Shown here in pieces: positions 63,801-64,000 of a stretch of DNA of 64,000 bases. Every line of letters begins with the position of its first letter. Position 1 is the stretch's first letter. The position numbers and the translations under genes were made by a program. The stretch is taken from contig NC_086283.1 in NCBI RefSeq assembly GCF_021018805.1, forward strand, positions 19,640,162-19,704,161, written 5' to 3'. This stretch comes from Prinia subflava. Taxonomy: Eukaryota > Chordata > Aves > Passeriformes > Cisticolidae. The notes beneath the pieces are model-generated. The model made no database searches. It saw only the letters and a program-made list of their open reading frames with translations, and had not been told where the DNA came from.

Positions 63801-64000
63801 GGCTGGGGTTTTAAGAGATATCTCCCAAAATTCCACTTGTGAGCTCTGGCTTTGGCACAGTTCCCTCTCATCCAGGTGGGAAATCTCTGCTCAGCTCCCT
63901 GTGCATGGTTGACCTCATGGCAGGCTGTCCGTCTGTGGATGCAGCTGGATCAGGGACCTGACCGTGGAGCTCCAGCCAGCCGAGTTCTGATGCTGTGAAC
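60841..64000. other. Non-coding unique DNA, no gene supported
   Basis: No gene or named interspersed repeat recognised. It contains an A run at 62002-62016 and a T run at 62317-62330. The 123-codon plus frame at 61268-61639 has no recognised domain. The window ends in slightly GC-richer DNA without a feature I can support. Confidence 0.6.

Noticed and set aside
1..64000. tRNA, rRNA, CRISPR array, bacterial promoter or operon signals
   Set aside because: No cloverleaf with a T-loop word, no rRNA-like block, and no regularly spaced direct repeats were seen. The sequence has vertebrate repeat content throughout.

Overview
The window reads as vertebrate nuclear DNA, most likely from a bird and probably a songbird. 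It is AT-rich and has no closely packed long reading frames. Its recognisable interspersed repeats are avian: three 5'-truncated CR1 LINE copies and three solo-LTR-like elements of the kind common in passerines. The bird call rests on the CR1 3'-end sequence; passerine is an inference. I see no bacterial operon, phage, plasmid or CRISPR structure.

No protein-coding gene can be supported. Every open frame is at most 171 codons. None shows a domain I recognise, and many sit inside repeats or low-complexity tracts. The window is best read as intergenic DNA or the inside of a very long intron. Short exons cannot be excluded by eye.

Layout: 1-8.06 kb is unique AT-rich DNA with homopolymers and a 37-bp tandem duplication. 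A T/G-rich tract follows (8.06-8.20 kb). Unique DNA then runs to a minus-strand CR1 (20.71-21.30 kb). At 29.18-29.62 kb a minus-strand solo LTR with a 4-bp target duplication sits in a GGTACT-rich patch. A plus-strand CR1 with an intact 3' end lies at 31.68-32.00 kb. From 35 to 39 kb there are A/C-rich and T/G-rich tracts, a C18 run and a 133-bp pentanucleotide microsatellite. At 52.35-52.99 kb lies another LTR-like element with a 17-bp tandem repeat at one end. At 55.40-55.59 kb is the longest T/G tract. At 59.81-60.84 kb a plus-strand CR1 is split by a 574-bp minus-strand solo LTR, flanked by a 6-bp target duplication that can be checked against the other CR1 copy in the window. The rest is unannotated unique DNA.

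The nested CR1/LTR locus is the best-supported and most informative structure. I found no convincing new biological system. The remaining observations are modest: recurrent T/G tracts, a possible regulatory block near 15 kb, and two open frames worth a homology search.
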